From assembly GCA_026120035.1 (NCBI GenBank), contig JALRME010000007.1:310001-374000 (forward strand): a stretch of DNA of 64,000 nucleotides. The letters run 5' to 3'. This stretch comes from Coleophoma eucalyptorum (lineage: Eukaryota > Ascomycota > Leotiomycetes > Helotiales > Dermateaceae). The notes under the pieces are model-generated. The model was given only the letters and a program-made list of their open reading frames with translations. It did no database searches and had not been told where the DNA came from. The position numbers were made by a program, and so were the translations under genes. This document shows positions 1-11,137 of this stretch, one piece after another (position 1 is the stretch's first letter; each line of letters opens with the position of its first letter).

Positions 1-1173
1 AGTGGATTAGTTAACGAGACATCACGGATGTCCCGTCGCTACTCGAAAGCGGAACTGGCCTAGTAGCTGGGGAAGGACAGAGGATTGGTGGCGGGGGGTG
101 GTGGCGGTGGTCTGTACCGTGTCATATGTATGTAAGTTGTATGTCAAGCCGGTCCCTCAACCACGCAACGGTCGGGTGCTTTTCCTGTGCGAATAAAATG
201 TGTCTCTCCTCAAGGGCGCAAGCGCATGTTCCAACCCACTTCCCTTACATCCCCATAGCTATAGCGAGGAGGATAAGAATAAGGTGGAGGGGCCGACCAA
301 TATAGTTGTACCTAAACTTACCTAAACAAATAAACACCCACACATGCTCCAACTTACATACCACGATACAACTCCGGATAAAAGAGCCACGGCTTACTGA
401 TTGTGGCGGGCGGCGGGCGGCTGACACCGTCGGTCTTGGCCAAAAAGCTTTGCGCTACGTCGAGTAGCCGCAACGACGACATCATCGCCGCGCTGGGGAC
501 CATCCATGGTAGAATAGTGGAAACTTGTTCAAATTACCGCCGACCAAAGCCGCTTGGATCGACTTCAGACGTTGTCAGACAGACGGCACTACCAGCCAGA
601 AACCAAGTACAATGGCACTACTGCCACCACTGGCACCACTGCTCCAGCGGCGGTAGGGGCCCCGGACACGATGTGACGTATCTTCCAGTTCCACACTGGG
701 GAAGAAAATGCTGTACCCACTCCTTCTCTCCGGTTCTTGCTGCTGGAACGAGGATGGGAATGCATCAGCCAGCCCATTGTCGCTGCTGCTGCTGCGTGCG
801 GTGTCGTGCGATGCTCTCTTACCTACAATTAATTATCTTCTGTCACACGATCGGATCGAAGTCTATGTCCGCAATGCCCCGGTGCGATCCCGTCATCGCT
901 GACTACTGCGCTTGCATCTGTCGCGTCCTGTCCTGGATGGGCAGTAGTGGCTCGATGGATCTCGTAAAGTTGCCCATCGCTCTTGAGAGCACGCCGGTCT
1001 TTTTTCCTCTAACTGCATCTTAGTATATTATGCCAGCTCCCCCCCCTCCCATCTTTGTTTCCTCTTTCTTACTCAGTCGCTTTCCCCGCCAAAATCTGCA
1101 GCATTCTTTGCGCTCTTGAAGACCTCGCTTCACTTTTGCATCTTCATTCCTCCTTATCTATCTCGTTGTCGCC
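1..1173. other. Intergenic sequence and promoter of the first transporter
   Basis: No reading frame here looks like protein. The longest (403-1023, plus) is rich in Cys, His and Ser, has no domain pattern and lies in GC-rich low-complexity DNA. The last 150 bases are strongly pyrimidine-rich (C run at about 1038-1045, CT-rich to 1170), as usual for fungal 5' leaders. A CAG at about 1074-1076 after a pyrimidine tract could be the acceptor of a leader intron. Confidence 0.5.
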
Positions 1174-3108
1174 ATGGCTACCGTGCCGGGTGCTGGCAAC
1201 CATGCCGACCAGTCCCAAGAGAAACCTCAACACATTGAGACGGGCAATTCTTCCCAGACCAAGCTGGAGAGTGCTGAGGATGAACACACCGAGACCGTGG
1301 CCCCGAAGCACGCGAAGCATGCCCAGTTCGATCCCCATGCGCTAGCCAGTAAACTCGAAAAAGAAGAGAGACATGAGCTCACCGAAGACGAATGTTATGA
1401 TGAACTCGGCTTCAAATTTCCCACTTGGAAGAAGTGGACCATCTTGTCGGTTATCTTCATTGTCCAGGTCTCGATGAACTTCAACACTTCCTTATACTCG
1501 AACGCGCTCACCGGCATCTCCGAAGAATTCCATGTCAGCGCCCAAGCTGCGCGATGTGGTGCCATGATCTTCTTGGTCCTTTATGCTTTCGGCTGCGAGC
1601 TCTGGGCGCCATGGTCCGAAGAGCTGGGTCGCAAGCCTGTCTTGCAGGCATCCCTCTTCTTAGTTAATATCTTCCAACTCCCGGTCGCGCTCGCCAAGAA
1701 CTTTGGCACTGTTATGGCTGGCCGTGCTTTGGGTGGTATTTCTTCTGCCGGTGGCTCTGTCACCTTGGGTATGATTGCTGACATGTGGGAATCCGATGAG
1801 CAGCAATACGCTGTTGCCTTTGTTGTATTCTCTTCCGTCGGCGGCTCCGTGTTGGGCCCTGTCGTCGGTGGATTTGTTGAAGCTTTCTTGCCCTGGAGAT
1901 GGTGCATCTGGATTCAATTGATCTTTGGAGGCTTCGTTCAATTGCTTCATTTGTTCTTGGTTCCAGAAACCCGAACCACCGTTCTGATGGACCGAATTGC
2001 CAAGAAGAGACGCGCTGCCGGTGGACCTGGCTCCAATGTGTGGGGCCCAACGGAAGGATTGAGCTACAAGGAAAGATTCCCCCCCAAGGAAATTATCGCA
2101 ACATGGATCCGTCCTTTCAAGATGTTCTTGACTGAACCAATTGTTCTCACCTTGTCTCTCCTCTCCGGATTTTCCGACGCTCTTATTTTCATGTTTATCC
2201 AATCTTTCTCGCTCGTCTACAAGCAATACGGTTTCGGTACCGTCGAATTAGGTCTATCCTTCCTCCCCATCCTCGTCGGTTATTTCATCGCTTGGGCTGC
2301 ATTTATCCCATTTATCCGACGCAATATTCGCCAGAGAGCTGAAAAGCCAGAGGATGAGCAAGTTCAATATGAGTCTCGTCTCTTTGGACTACTATTTATG
2401 GCACCCTGCCTACCTCTCGGCCTCATTGGATTCGCTTGGACTATTCAACCTCAGGTGCCATGGATTGCTAGTATGATCTTTGCCGCCTTGATTGGTATTG
2501 CCAACTATGCCATCTATATGGCGACCATTGACTACATGATTTGTGCCTACGGTCCTTATTCCGCCTCTGCTACTGGTGGTAACGGATGGTCCAGAGATTT
2601 CCTTGCTGGTGTCCTTACTATTCCTGCGACACCTTTCTTCACAAGTAAGCAGCTCCTATATATCCCTACAACTATTACTAACTCTTCTGTAGACATCCCT
2701 GGCAGACCTCTTGAGTATGCAAACACGATCCTTGCTTGTATCTCATTTGTTCTTATTATTGCCGTCTATGTTATTTACTGGAAGGGACCAACTCTTCGAA
2801 AGCGATCACCATTCGCTGAGCAGTTGAAGGACCGAAATGCTGTCCAGTCCGAGGTTGACCACAAGCCACTCTCCCGTCACCCATCCAAAACCCACCCAGC
2901 AACTCCTGGTCAACCTCGTCCATTGGCTGGTCGCTCTCAATCCTATTCTCGAGCCCAACAAGAGGCTCGTCTTCGTCATGCAACTGGTTCTCGCCATCAT
3001 TCTGGATTTAACTCCCGCAACAACAGCCAGCCTGGTTCAGCTGCCGTTAGCAGACAACCAAGCTTGGATAGAATCAACCGCCAAGCTAAGATTGAAGAGC
3101 AGGTTTAG
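1174..3108 (+). CDS. MFS transporter, DHA1 family (polyamine/multidrug type)
   Basis: Predicted plasma-membrane proton antiporter exporting drugs or polyamines. The start sits in a good context (GCCATGG). An intron at 2645-2692 (GTAAGC donor, TTACTAAC branch, TAG acceptor) is 48 bases and in frame, so an unspliced reading gives 644 residues and the spliced protein has 628. Splicing restores the family run FFTNIPGRPLEY. A charged cytosolic N-terminus of about 90 residues precedes 12 predicted membrane helices. The DHA1 loop-2 signature is visible in WSEELGRKP and helix 4 in GRALGGISSAGG; helix 5 carries GPVVGGF. The C-terminal tail of about 90 residues is Ser/Arg/Gln-rich and probably phosphorylated. 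The domain order resembles fungal Tpo-like transporters. The substrate cannot be told from sequence. Confidence 0.93.
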   Translation: MATVPGAGNHADQSQEKPQHIETGNSSQTKLESAEDEHTETVAPKHAKHAQFDPHALASKLEKEERHELTEDECYDELGFKFPTWKKWTILSVIFIVQVSMNFNTSLYSNALTGISEEFHVSAQAARCGAMIFLVLYAFGCELWAPWSEELGRKPVLQASLFLVNIFQLPVALAKNFGTVMAGRALGGISSAGGSVTLGMIADMWESDEQQYAVAFVVFSSVGGSVLGPVVGGFVEAFLPWRWCIWIQLIFGGFVQLLHLFLVPETRTTVLMDRIAKKRRAAGGPGSNVWGPTEGLSYKERFPPKEIIATWIRPFKMFLTEPIVLTLSLLSGFSDALIFMFIQSFSLVYKQYGFGTVELGLSFLPILVGYFIAWAAFIPFIRRNIRQRAEKPEDEQVQYESRLFGLLFMAPCLPLGLIGFAWTIQPQVPWIASMIFAALIGIANYAIYMATIDYMICAYGPYSASATGGNGWSRDFLAGVLTIPATPFFTSKQLLYIPTTITNSSVDIPGRPLEYANTILACISFVLIIAVYVIYWKGPTLRKRSPFAEQLKDRNAVQSEVDHKPLSRHPSKTHPATPGQPRPLAGRSQSYSRAQQEARLRHATGSRHHSGFNSRNNSQPGSAAVSRQPSLDRINRQAKIEEQV

Positions 3109-4458
3109 TTAAGACCAAAATTTGCCTTATATGCTACGTATCTTGGGTTTCACAGGCGTTTGGGGCACGATTCTTGCAGCGAAGGAGGACACTCTTGAGC
3201 GAGTTGAGATTCTAGGTGTTTAATCACCTTTCATTTCTTAGATACCCCTTTTTTGGAAAGTGTTTCTTCTGGGGAGCTAATTTCTATGCGCACTGATCGA
3301 TCAAAAAAAGCGTTCGAAAATTTTGTACGCTTTGTTCGTAGGTGTGCAAATTGTTCTTAAAATTATTTCACCATATTGTTTAAAGACGGCATCGGGGATT
3401 AGATAAGACTGCATGAGACATAGACTGTTCATAGAAATTGGGAGTCATGTATACTCGGGATTAAACCTTGGCTTGGTTCCTAAAGGTGGGATCGTGAAAG
3501 AGTTGAGGGATTTTCCGGATCTGGACTACCTTTGCTGTTCTGGGATTCGTCTCTTCGCCAGTATTTCTTAGTCATAGTCGATACTCTAATTCAGAAATCA
3601 AACATTCCTCTTGTCCTACTTGCAATTATTCGCGATGGCTATCATGTCTACTGAAATACACATGTCAAGCTAAGGTTGTTTTTGTCGTCTGGCAGGAATT
3701 CATTGGTTTGTCATCCTTCCAATTCAATGAGAGGGTTTTGGGGTGAGGATTAAGCGAGCGACCTCTCAGGAACAGAAATCTGACAAGCCACTTACAAGAA
3801 CTTGGCAGGGACTTGGTTTCTGGGATAGATGCCGTGATTCTTCTGGCCGAGTTTTACATGGGTATGCAATGGTTATCTTGCGTTCAGCGGATTAAGAAAG
3901 GTCACTGATTAAACGGCACGGACTATTGCATGTCTTGAGGTTCTTACTGGGTCTGCCTCGCAGACTTCTTTGGGATGGCTTCATTTTCATTTCATTTCAT
4001 TTTTTGTCGCTTGATAAGGAAAGTATTCTGTATGAATTAAACCACAGATCTATTCATATTTTTATATGTTTTTGAGGGCCTTTCTTTTGTAGTCTTGGGC
4101 TGGATTGAGCTTATTCGGTTGACTCTGAAATATCAATACCGAATGCGTATTCTATAAGGTTAAGTTATAAGGCAGCTTGCGCTGTACTATTGTCACTTCA
4201 CAATGCAGACAATAATGTCTGGATTGGATAAACAGCTCAGCATAGCGCGATTTGAACAGTCACATAAATGAACAGGTCTGGTATAGCCGATTTGATAATA
4301 ATACATGGACTATGACAAAGTAATATATCTTGCCCAGTTCCCATCCTCATTGGCCAATGGCCCATCCCAGGGATTTCTCCCATTACATCTCCACAGTATT
4401 GTACATTTCGTTATTTCATAATTCTTATCGTACATCAACTCAGATCATAAAAAAAAGC
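3109..4458. other. Intergenic region
   Basis: About 1.35 kb between the plus-strand transporter and the 3' end of the small secreted protein gene on the minus strand, so it holds two 3' regions facing each other. It is AT-rich with many stops in all frames. I see no gene, RNA or repeat beyond short T-rich stretches such as the TTTCATTTCATTT run near 3983-4000. Confidence 0.5.
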
Positions 4459-4772
4459 TTATGCTTTGGTGTTTACGCCAACTTCGCACGAGGCAAGAGC
4501 CAGAGCACTATAAAAGTTCGTTAGTATTCGTGGATAGTAGGGTGAAGTTAGGGTACGTACCAGGATGTGATGCTTCCGGCGTTTCCACCAGCTGCCGACA
4601 TGCAGTCATTGAATGTAGATACACATGCGACGGATCCGCTGGCGTTGTCTGTAGACGCGGCTGCGGTTTGGCGGGCGGCGAGAGGAGCGTCCACTGGTGT
4701 TGGTGCTGCAAGAGCGATGGTGCTGAAGACAGCAGCGGAGAGAAGGGCAAGAGTGGAAGTTGAGAATTGCAT
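4459..4772 (-). CDS. Small secreted four-cysteine protein (candidate effector)
   Basis: Exons 4772-4561 and 4507-4459 flank an intron at 4508-4560 (GTACGT donor, perfect TACTAAC branch, TATAG acceptor). The 86-residue product starts with a clear signal peptide (residues 1-22, hydrophobic core LALLSAAVFSTIALA). A Pro/Ala-rich propeptide-like stretch ending near Arg34 follows, then a mature domain of about 50 residues. Four cysteines fall at 50, 57, 71 and 78, a symmetric C-X6-C-X13-C-X6-C pattern that suggests two disulfides. The second pair exists only after splicing; the unspliced frame stops inside the intron. A TATATATA box lies about 150 bases upstream at 4921-4928 (minus-strand sense). 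I do not recognise the family. Size, secretion and cysteine spacing fit fungal effectors or small surface proteins; this is inference. Confidence 0.82.
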
Positions 4773-5742
4773 GTTGATATGTGGTTTTGTGGTTGGGAGG
4801 TTGAGGAAGAGTTAAGATTGTAGTGTCGGTTAAACTGGTTTTTGTATGTGTGAGTGTGGAAGTGTGAATCTGAAGCTGGATGCTGTGAAGATGTTGCTTA
4901 AAAGGTGGACTTCACAGCTCTATATATATTACTCTTCCCTTACCTCCGAGCTTGATTGATCGTCACCAAGGACCCCTATTACAAGCTTGACGTAGTCGGC
5001 TGTAATCCTCAGCTTGAAATCTTCAACAATCTAATCGACAGCTGGGCAACTCAAGATTTGAAACCAAAGACCAGATGAATTCATCGCAGAACCAGTCGCA
5101 TAGCTTGAAGCTTGGTCGATGATACGTCACATACGCTCTTCAGGTGAATTGCATGAACATTTCGCCCAAAATGGCATGATGGCGAACAGCCTTCCTGGGA
5201 CGGACAACTGCGGAATAGTTAAGCCTCATTGTAACACCACCTGCTGGTCCCGAGGCGTTCTCTACTTCGCCCATTTGCCTCCTGCTCCTGTGAAAAAGAC
5301 TGGTGATCTACCTTGCTGAATCAACAGCATGTTCGTTTTCGCATCGCATGGCTTGACAGACAGACTACCCTTATTAGCTAAGCGAGGTGCATTCGAACAA
5401 GCATGCATAACTTTAAAGGACGCTCAAGTCTATCTTTAACGTCACCTTTGCCTGATCAGTTAATGCAAACGTTGAAAGCTCCTCGGTCATCTCTTTTCGA
5501 AGATTCTGGCCATTTCAGTCTTGTTCGATGGTTGAGTGAATGAGTTCGCCAATTCTGATTATTCATTCAACAGCCGAAGATGATGATGTCACAGGATTTC
5601 ACGGTCTTGAACTCACGCCGATGGCCAGCTTCAGAGTTTTATTTTCAACCAGGAACCCTAGAAGACTCACGCCGACCACCATCGTCACTTAAACCATCAA
5701 CTATTCGTGTTATCTGAGGGGCTTATCCTTTTTCGGGTCGAG
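4773..5742. promoter_or_regulatory. Divergent intergenic region with TATA box
   Basis: This holds the promoter of the minus-strand secreted protein (TATATATA at 4921-4928) and of the plus-strand methyltransferase-like gene. The frame 5119-5319 shows no protein character. No other feature is seen. Confidence 0.45.
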
Positions 5743-6985
5743 ATGGTCTCTCCAGATGCTGTTCTTGAGAATTGGAAAGGAATGGTCGATGGTAATTTTG
5801 AAGTTACAATACGGAGAACTTTCGATCTCCCCCAGACAGATGATTATATCTATGCTGCCGAGTCGTTTCAGATGACTCTGGCCCAAGTGCAAGAGCAAAT
5901 GGCTACAGGGAAGTTGATTTGGAGTTACTGGTCACCTGACCACCCTCCTCAAAAGATCGCCGTAAGTAAACAAAAACATAATATTGATAAAAAGTTGCTA
6001 TTCGATCTCCCGAGGATGGAGAAAATGGCATGCAGATCGAGTGAATGGTGCTGTTTATTGCCCTTCACGTTCCAATGGCTCTTCTTGGTCGCTTGAGGGT
6101 CCAGACCGCCAGGCTTGTTCCTGTTATCTTTGAAACACATAAGCTGTTGGTGTTTATGCTAACAAAGCATAGATTCCCGATTCTGATGTCACGGCGTACA
6201 CGTCAATATTTTCCCCGACAACAGACACGGCCAAATCCTTGAAGTCTTTTGAGGCAAATGCAAAGAAATCCTCACCTCGAGCTCTCATCTCGTCCTATCT
6301 CAACTCTCGTCGTTTAGTACCCTCAGACCTCAAAATATCCAAATTGAAACAACACCTCAATCCATACTACGATATCTGGACTTGGTCTTGTCTAAAATGC
6401 CACTTTATAGGTCCTACGAACGACTCCAGCTATGCTCATCCAACGAAGGCCAAACTCACCCATCCGATGCTTCCGATCCTGTACCACCATTTTGGTTGCG
6501 TCTGCCCTTCGTACGAAGCTCTCAGCGTTATCTCTTACGTTTGCAATCAAGTAGAATCGGACGGCGTCCTCGAGATGGCCAGTGGTAACGGCTACTGGAC
6601 GTACATGCTTAGACGGCATGGAGTTAAGTGCTCTGCTGTGGACAACATGGAAGCAAGATGGAGATATATGTGGATCGACGACACCATCAAAGCCAACGGA
6701 GTTACCTATCTCAAGCAGAACAACGGCGCGCCAAACCAGGTTCTCTTGATGGTTTACATGGTTACTCGAGGAGATTTTACCAAGCAAGTTTTGAAAGCCT
6801 ACAGAGGCAATTTTATTGTCATAGCTGGTACGCAGAACGCCAACCGCTTTACCAGCTTTGCGGATGCTACAGTGGAAGAGTACTTCGAACAGGACATGCC
6901 GAACTGGGCATTGGCCGTCCGGGTAGCTCTACCAAGCTTTGCTGGGAAAGACGAGGGTCTGTTTGTTTATGAGCGGAAAAAATAA
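5743..6985 (+). CDS. Class I SAM-dependent methyltransferase-like protein
   Basis: Two exons are proposed, 5743-5961 and 6173-6985, giving about 343 residues. The intron 5962-6172 (GTAAGT donor, TGCTAAC branch, CATAG acceptor) is 211 bases, much longer than the local norm, so a small internal exon may have been missed. The start is the first ATG in frame (MVSPDAVLENW). Residues from about 195 hold a Rossmann methyltransferase core: motif I reads VLEMASGNGYWTYML, with an acidic strand end at AVDN. After the splice the frame runs smoothly through IPDSDVTAYTSIFSP. A CxxC pair (SCLKCHF) lies before the core. No signal peptide or helix is seen, so it is probably cytosolic. The substrate is unknown; this looks like an uncharacterised fungal family. 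Confidence 0.72.
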
Positions 6986-8069
6986 ATATCCTTGCCTCTG
7001 CGCTTGACTCCAGTTTCTACGTGGCACGTCTCCAGGGTTGGAGGTCTTTGCAGCTAGTCACGTGAATGGGCTCGAGGATGAGCCATGGAGGCCTTTCGTC
7101 CCAACCCGATTCCGCATCTAGACCCCCAATCTGAAATGTGGTAATGAATATATACTAATATATAACTTTATGAATCGTGGTAGCGAGAGAAAGTTATCGG
7201 GGAGTTGCAAGAAAACGCTCTGTCGCAATACCCTCTGAACTTTACTAGCTAACGTGTACTTATATACCCGTCTGGAACAAAGGGCAGTGGATATAAATTT
7301 TGGCCCTGAGGCGAACTTCCCACTTTTATATATTAAAAGACACGTCTCGGACATCTAGACAATAGAAGGCCCTTCAGATATTGCCAACATGCTCTATTAG
7401 AAAAGAAAAAAAAGAAGCGCTGTGGGTGTTTTAATGTGATACGTTATAAAAAGTAAGTTTTAGATGGGCTGATAGGATATGAAAGGCAGCGCCAAATTCC
7501 TCGCTCTTGAGAGTATGATAGGCTCGTTAAGAATTAAAGTAAAGTTACATTATAGTTTCTATTTTCTAAAAACTATAAGAGACGGTTGAAAAGAATAAGA
7601 TACCGATAAATGCGCAGAATTAAAACCTTCAAGATATAGAGGCCACAACTTTCTTTTGTTATCCAGGTGTTTTAAAAGTATGCTAAACAGAGTAGTACTG
7701 GTGATCTTTCGATGAAATGGCCCGTGTGCAAACGCTCCACGTGGGTCAGCCTAGTCACGGCATACCTAAACAAGAAATCAATCTGAGTAATCATGATAGA
7801 GTACCAGCCAATTTCCAAGCCAATGGACCCCATTCTCTGTCGGGCTAGTTTTTTGGAATACCTCTGGTTATTTTAAGTTGCTAATGTTTAAGGTAGATGA
7901 GAATGCCAGCCATCGTTCAGCTGGTCCGCATGTGCTCCGCCTTGGCACGTGCACGTTGCTTAATCATCTCAACCTTATGAATTTCAGATTGCAATCATGA
8001 CCTGACCTTCCCACCTACGAAATAATGCGCAAGCTGTGGAGAGGGTAGCGGGCAGACTGGCAGTACAAT
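6986..8069. other. Intergenic region
   Basis: AT-rich spacer of about 1.1 kb with frequent stops. The minus-strand frame 7118-7354 has no protein character. Sequence just before 8070 serves as the promoter of the next gene. No RNA gene or repeat is recognised. Confidence 0.5.
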
Positions 8070-9587
8070 ATGGAGGACACCAATCCCAAGACTACCGAGC
8101 AAGCGACCGATGTGGTGGGGACAAGTTTTACGTTTGTAGCGGAGAAGAATCAAAGACAGATCCGTAGCCACGCTATGCGTGAATCTTGGAAGCAGAGGCA
8201 TAGAAAATGTGGGACCAGTGCACAGAAGAGAAGGGCTCCTACGATTGCACCAAAACGAAATGCCAGCACTGTGGTGGATGTCGATGTTACTGACGATGAT
8301 ATCACGCTAGCTAGGGAACTCATTGATAGTCGACCTCCTGTACAAGATCAAGACACCTTATGGGAGGTAATCGAACGACCATCGCCCCCAGATTCTGTCG
8401 TATCATTTGAGCAGCTGCTGGGTGGCATGCTCGATCCTTTCAACACTACACAACTTCCTCGTCTTGATCAGGTCCTTCTGTACCACTGTGAGCAAGTGTC
8501 GCTTTCCGTTGGATACGCGAGCTAACTTTCCATAGGGGTAAATGATTATGCACCTCTGGCTTTTGGTCGACCTACAGATCCCACCTTCAATCCAATGCGA
8601 GATTTGTATCTTCCCGTTGACTTATCGCATACGGCTTCTGTGCATGCCGTGCTAGCACACTCTGCTGCTCACGTAGCATACTTGCGCCAGGAGCGCATGT
8701 CTCCACAAGCACTTATGCACAAGATGGCTGCAATCAGCATGGTTAATGAATACCTTGGTGACCCGGTGAAAGCGATCAGCGATGAGTGTTTCTCTGCCGT
8801 TTTGAGACTCTTGACCTTTGAGGTAGGGACTTCCTTCATCCCAGGATTGAGAAATCTTCTACTCGGAGAATTGGGCACTAAATAAACGGCTATAGAGATA
8901 TTGGGGCACGGAAGCTACTTGGAAACTCCACAAGAGAGGTCTAGCGCAGATGGTTAGGAAACGAGGAGGTCTCCCAAGTTTTCCAGAAAACTGGAGGCTG
9001 GAGATGAAAATCCAGTTGTAAGTCAAGCAGATTTCTCACTAGGTAACTCTAACAAATATATCAGAGTCTCGTTGCTGCCACCGCCACGATGGAATGATCC
9101 AGTTTTCGCCTTGGGCGATGAGGTCGATGACTTTGAAAGACCCCACTCAGACTTTGTAAATTTCTTCGCGGATATCCAAACTAATACTATGAATATCCGC
9201 CATTCATACCCAGCTATAGCACGGGTTACAATCTGGCTACAATCATCACCTGCCGGCATGAACGGCTTTGATCGACTTATGTGTCTATTCTATATCGCTG
9301 TTGTGCTGAAAGATTCGAATAAAGAGCGTTTTGACCTTTCCTGGTTAAACGACTCACTACAGATGACTGAGGATGTATGGACCATGTCAGTTGAGTCGTT
9401 GCGATGGTTGTTACTCCAAGGCATGGGACGAGGCCCCGAGGGTCTAAGTAGTATTGAGCGTACTCTGAAGCTAGAGCAAGTTGCGAGGCTGCTGAAGGAG
9501 AATTCTTGGGGACAGATGGAAAGTCACCTTCTGGACATCATACTCGGTGGGAACCGTGAAGCTTGCAGTGGCGTATTTGGTGATTAA
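8070..9587 (+). CDS. Fungal_trans_2 family putative regulator lacking a zinc cluster
   Basis: Four exons (8070-8487, 8536-8822, 8896-9017, 9065-9587) encode about 449 residues. Introns 8488-8535, 8823-8895 and 9018-9064 have GT-AG ends, and each junction restores a family-like run: YHWVNDYAPLAFG, then RYWGTEATWKLHKRGL followed by MVRKRGGL, then QLVSLLPPPRW. The N-terminus has the TFVAEKN, IRSHAMRESW and KQRHR basic region typical of the fungal group often labelled tachykinin family, which carries the Fungal_trans_2 (PF11951-type) regulatory domain but no Zn2Cys6 motif. HKRGLAQMV and RGGL are the hallmark of that domain. It is likely a nuclear protein of unknown target. The splice after LLTFE uses a GTAGGG donor and is the least certain join. 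Confidence 0.8.
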
Positions 9588-11137
9588 ATCATCACTTGAC
9601 CACTGACCCTCTGTATTTGCAGCAGTAAAGAGCGATGTGGGGGGGGGGCGCAAAAGTTCTACAAAGGCCACAGTCCACAAGAGTCAAGATTAAACTTTCC
9701 GTTTGCTGGATTCGTTCTGGTTCTCAGAAACGTGCAGCATAAACCGTCTTGATCTAGTATTTTAAGTTCTCAGGAGATGGACATTTATCTCCTGGGCCTT
9801 GTCTTTATATCCCTCGATTTTTTACCAATGATACCAGTCTCCATTTCTAGTCAATCTACCAACTTTCAATGCATTTTGAAAACCGCCAACTTGTCTCCAT
9901 GCTCTCATTCGTACAAAAGTCGTTTGATTTCTCAGTGTCTGATCGCAGGGGTCAATTCATTGTATATCCTAGCTCTAATTTCCTGTATATCAATTGTCGG
10001 AGTGTGCACTGTCGAGATATTTTTGGGTATCTCACTCAGTCATATAAGAACGATATTGCGTATTTTTCGTTACATGTTCGCCAATATCTGGTGCAGTCGC
10101 TTTACTAATCGTCTTACTGCCGTCTCGCAAAGCTACATAAAAAAACCCCCCTGAAATTTTGATTCTGCAAGCTTCCTTTCAATTTCAAAGACCGATTGCG
10201 CGCTCATGATCTGATTTCGCGGTGGAACTCCCTTTCTGCTCCTGTCCTTCCCAAAGAAAATACACAGCACAATAAGAGCTTTGTTACCATAGCAAGGGCT
10301 CTCATAATCCTGGAGAAGAGGGATGATGTGAGAAGTGCATCTGTTTTGTGGAACCCAGGAGAGGCTGTGTGCCAGAAACAGCATGATTATCTTTCGTTGT
10401 TATCGGGGTTTGCTGGACGAGCTTCCTGATCGATCTTCCAAGCCAGACCCGGATATTCGGCTTTTTGATTGACTTGAACACGATAGGCACGAACAAGATA
10501 GCCACAAGATAGGTACAAGGTCAATGCGATTGAGAAATAAGTAAATGAGGTCCATGCGTATAAAGCTTCGCGGGATGTACTAAAGAGGCTCCGATCTCGA
10601 ATTGGAAGGAGATTAATTAAAACAGGGATACATCGGAGAAAACATCGCGCCCCACTTCTCTCCGGACATTTACTCCCGAATGGATGATAACGAAGCTTGA
10701 ATGCCTGAGGCATGAGATATGCATGAGATGGTAACTCAACCTCGATGAAGTGACCCATAGATGTATCTTCATGAATAGTTCTGAGACACTTGCAAATATA
10801 AAAGTACAAGAAAAACTCGCGTAATATTGAACGGCAGCTTAACTATCACACGAGTGAGTTGTCAGAATCAACAATCGAAAGTTTAAGACTATAACTGGTT
10901 GCTCCACCTAGTGACATTTTGTTCTGGTTGCTCAACTAGATATACGGGTACTTCACAAAGGAAGAAAGCAGATGACATAGAACATTGGCTCAGAAGGTCC
11001 GTCGCTTAGCTGGAAAGTGATACAAGTATGTAGCGCGAGAATCATGGTTTTTAATGCATTCAGTCTTGCGTATGCACTGGCTGTGTAGCTTTATATCGTG
11101 TTATCATAATTAGAATATTCAGCTATTATTGGAGACT
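9588..11137. other. Intergenic, gene-poor region
   Basis: A run of ten G lies at 9639-9648. The minus-strand frame 10387-10809 contains one hydrophobic stretch (FSIALTLYLSCGYLV) and might be the tail of the relic at 11.1-12.4 kb, but I could not join them with confidence. The plus frame 9777-10154 has no domain character. Nothing else can be supported. Confidence 0.4.
9639..9648. repeat. Poly-G tract (10)
   Basis: Uninterrupted G10 just downstream of the regulator gene. Similar tracts of 11-13 occur at 12611, 37524 and 63843. Confidence 0.85.

Noticed and set aside
403..1023. Plus-strand open frame of 206 codons upstream of the first transporter
   Set aside because: Composition is Cys/His/Ser-biased with no domain or helix pattern, in low-complexity promoter DNA; no supporting splice structure.
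10387..10809. Minus-strand open frame with one hydrophobic stretch
   Set aside because: No ATG context, family motif or splice link to the relic at 11.1-12.4 kb could be established.
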